From: Evansella alkalicola
Lineage (GTDB): Bacteria; Bacillota; Bacilli; Bacillales; Salisediminibacteriaceae
DNA length: 64,000 nucleotides
Reading direction: 5' to 3'
Assembly: GCF_019042735.1 (NCBI RefSeq)
Contig: NZ_JAHQCR010000016.1
Span: forward strand, 1 to 64,000
In this document: positions 62,785 to 64,000 of the stretch, piece after piece
Layout of the letters: the number at the start of each line of letters is the position of its first letter
Numbering within the stretch: position 1 is the first letter of the stretch
Position numbers and translations under genes: made by a program
The notes under the pieces: model-generated
Databases searched by the model: none
Seen by the model: the letters and a program-made list of their open reading frames with translations, nothing else
Told to the model about the DNA's origin: nothing

Positions 62785-63576
62785 TTGAAGCAACGATTAA
62801 TTACAGCAGTTATTGCAGGAGCAGCTTTTGTAACATTAGTTATAATTGGTGAATGGCCATTTACTCTCTTAATGATTGCCTTAGCAAGTGTGGCAATGGG
62901 CGAACTAATACGGATGAAACAAATGAAACTCTTGTCCCCTATGAGTTTCTTAAGCTTCATTCTGATGTGGTTATTGCTTATTCCAGAGAAAATGACATCT
63001 TTGGAATGGCTTCATGTTCACAAGTTAGAATTGTTTTTATTGTTAATCGTTGTATTGCTTGCTTTAACTGTAGTTACAAAGAACTCCTTTACATTCGATG
63101 ATGTAGGTTTCATTGTTCTAGCATCAGTATATACTGGATTAGGCTTTCATTATTTTATTTATACAAGATTTTTAGACGATGGCTTATTCTTACTTTTCTT
63201 TATCCTAATTTTAGTATGGTCGACTGACTCTGGAGCGTATTTCGCTGGAAGGAGTTTTGGGAAACACAAACTTTGGCCAGAAATAAGTCCTAAAAAGACA
63301 ATAGAAGGGGCTATTGGTGGAATTTTAGTTGCTTTTTTAATTGGAATTACGTATGTTTTGTTTGTTCCAATATTTGACTCTTGGTTTATTACGGTTTTAT
63401 TTATTTTTGTTGTATCCGTAACTGGCCAATTAGGAGACTTAGTGGAGTCAGCACTAAAGCGCCATTATTCAGTCAAAGATTCTGGACAAGTTTTACCTGG
63501 TCATGGAGGTATTCTAGACAGATTCGATAGTTTAATTTTTGTTATGCCTATCTTATACTTGTTAGGCCTTATCTGA
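62785..63576 (+). CDS. cdsA: Phosphatidate cytidylyltransferase
   Basis: This 263-aa multi-pass membrane enzyme makes CDP-diacylglycerol for phospholipids. The C-terminal signature ESALKRHYSVKDSGQVLPGH then GGILDRFDSL is intact. TTG 62785 follows GGAGAG. Confidence 0.95.
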   Translation: MKQRLITAVIAGAAFVTLVIIGEWPFTLLMIALASVAMGELIRMKQMKLLSPMSFLSFILMWLLLIPEKMTSLEWLHVHKLELFLLLIVVLLALTVVTKNSFTFDDVGFIVLASVYTGLGFHYFIYTRFLDDGLFLLFFILILVWSTDSGAYFAGRSFGKHKLWPEISPKKTIEGAIGGILVAFLIGITYVLFVPIFDSWFITVLFIFVVSVTGQLGDLVESALKRHYSVKDSGQVLPGHGGILDRFDSLIFVMPILYLLGLI

Positions 63577-63642
63577 CCTCATGAGTATAAGGCAGCTTCA
63601 TAGGTAAGTAATTAGTGTATTAAATGAGTAAAGGAGTTACTA

Positions 63643-64000
63643 ATGAAGAAAATTAGTTTATTAGGCTCAACAGGATCTATAGGTACACAGACACTTGATG
63701 TCATCCGTGCCCATCAAAATGAATTTCAGCTTGTTAGCTTATCATTTGGAAGAAATATGGAACTAGGTCTTCAGCAAGTTCACGAATTTAAGCCAGAAGT
63801 GGTGAGTGTCCTCACAAAGGATATGGCCGACAAATTAAAGGTGGAGCTACCAGCTAACATAAAAGTATATTACGGAGAAGAAGGTTTGATAGAAGCTGCT
63901 GCATTTGAGAAGTCTGATATGCTTATTAACGCTGTTATGGGTAGTGTAGGACTCAAACCAACCTTAGCTGCAATTGAAGCAGGAAAGGATATTGGGATAG
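63643..64000 (+). CDS. dxr: 1-deoxy-D-xylulose 5-phosphate reductoisomerase (partial)
   Basis: The first 119 codons of Dxr, the second enzyme of the MEP isoprenoid pathway, with the NADPH-binding ISLLGSTGSIGTQTLDVI. The gene runs off the right window edge. ATG 63643 follows AAAGGAG. The uppS-cdsA-dxr order is usual in Bacillales. Confidence 0.95.
   Translation, partial: MKKISLLGSTGSIGTQTLDVIRAHQNEFQLVSLSFGRNMELGLQQVHEFKPEVVSVLTKDMADKLKVELPANIKVYYGEEGLIEAAAFEKSDMLINAVMGSVGLKPTLAAIEAGKDIGI

Noticed and set aside
1..64000. CRISPR arrays, tRNA or rRNA genes
   Set aside because: No spaced direct repeats, tRNA cloverleaf or rRNA sequence was recognised anywhere.

Overview
The window is a chromosomal stretch of a low-GC Gram-positive bacterium of the family Bacillaceae. 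Gene order is almost that of the Bacillus subtilis smc-ffh-trmD-rplS-sucCD-topA-codY-fla/che-rpsB-pyrH-uppS-cdsA region, and the encoded proteins closely resemble their Bacillus counterparts. The genus cannot be fixed from the sequence. Nearly everything is on the + strand; no rRNA, tRNA or CRISPR array was seen. Many starts are TTG or GTG and are chosen here by Shine-Dalgarno (SD) spacing and family N-termini.

Layout: (1) 1-2.9 kb is an accessory left edge: one complete insertion sequence with imperfect terminal repeats, an acetyltransferase directly behind it, and a convergent DUF1128-type small gene. The rnc gene, usual neighbour of smc, is not here. (2) 2.9-16.3 kb holds chromosome organisation, protein targeting, ribosome maturation and RNA processing: smc, ftsY, ylxM, ffh, rpsP, khpA, ylqD, rimM, trmD, rplS, lepB, rbgA, rnhB, plus ylqG and ylqH (an orphan FlhB C-domain). 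(3) 16.3-21 kb has two small unknown genes, then sucCD between two long intergenic regions. These hold inverted copies of a dispersed repeat, hairpins resembling IS200/IS605 right ends and a decayed tnpB-like gene; dprA follows. (4) 21.3-28.7 kb: topA, trmFO, xerC, hslV, hslU, codY. (5) 28.9-58.5 kb is a complete fla/che operon from flgB to sigD, fapA and swrB: basal body, hook, export apparatus, switch, chemotaxis enzymes and the motility sigma factor. (6) 58.5-64 kb: rpsB, tsf, pyrH, frr, uppS, cdsA and the start of dxr.

The most notable observation is in fliF. The reading frame is broken at a run of nine adenines eleven codons from the start, while the rest of the gene and the whole operon are intact. 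One A fewer restores a normal FliF N-terminus. This could be a homopolymer sequencing error, a phase-variable on/off switch of motility, or slippage-dependent expression. Other points include a hairpin that shortens the SD-to-start distance of swrD, loss of the box II catalytic histidine in XerC, a perfect 9-bp dyad just before sucC, a strongly folded rpsB leader, and an HslV with a short N-terminal extension ending in Gly-Thr. No wholly new multi-gene system was found; the novelty lies in these local features.
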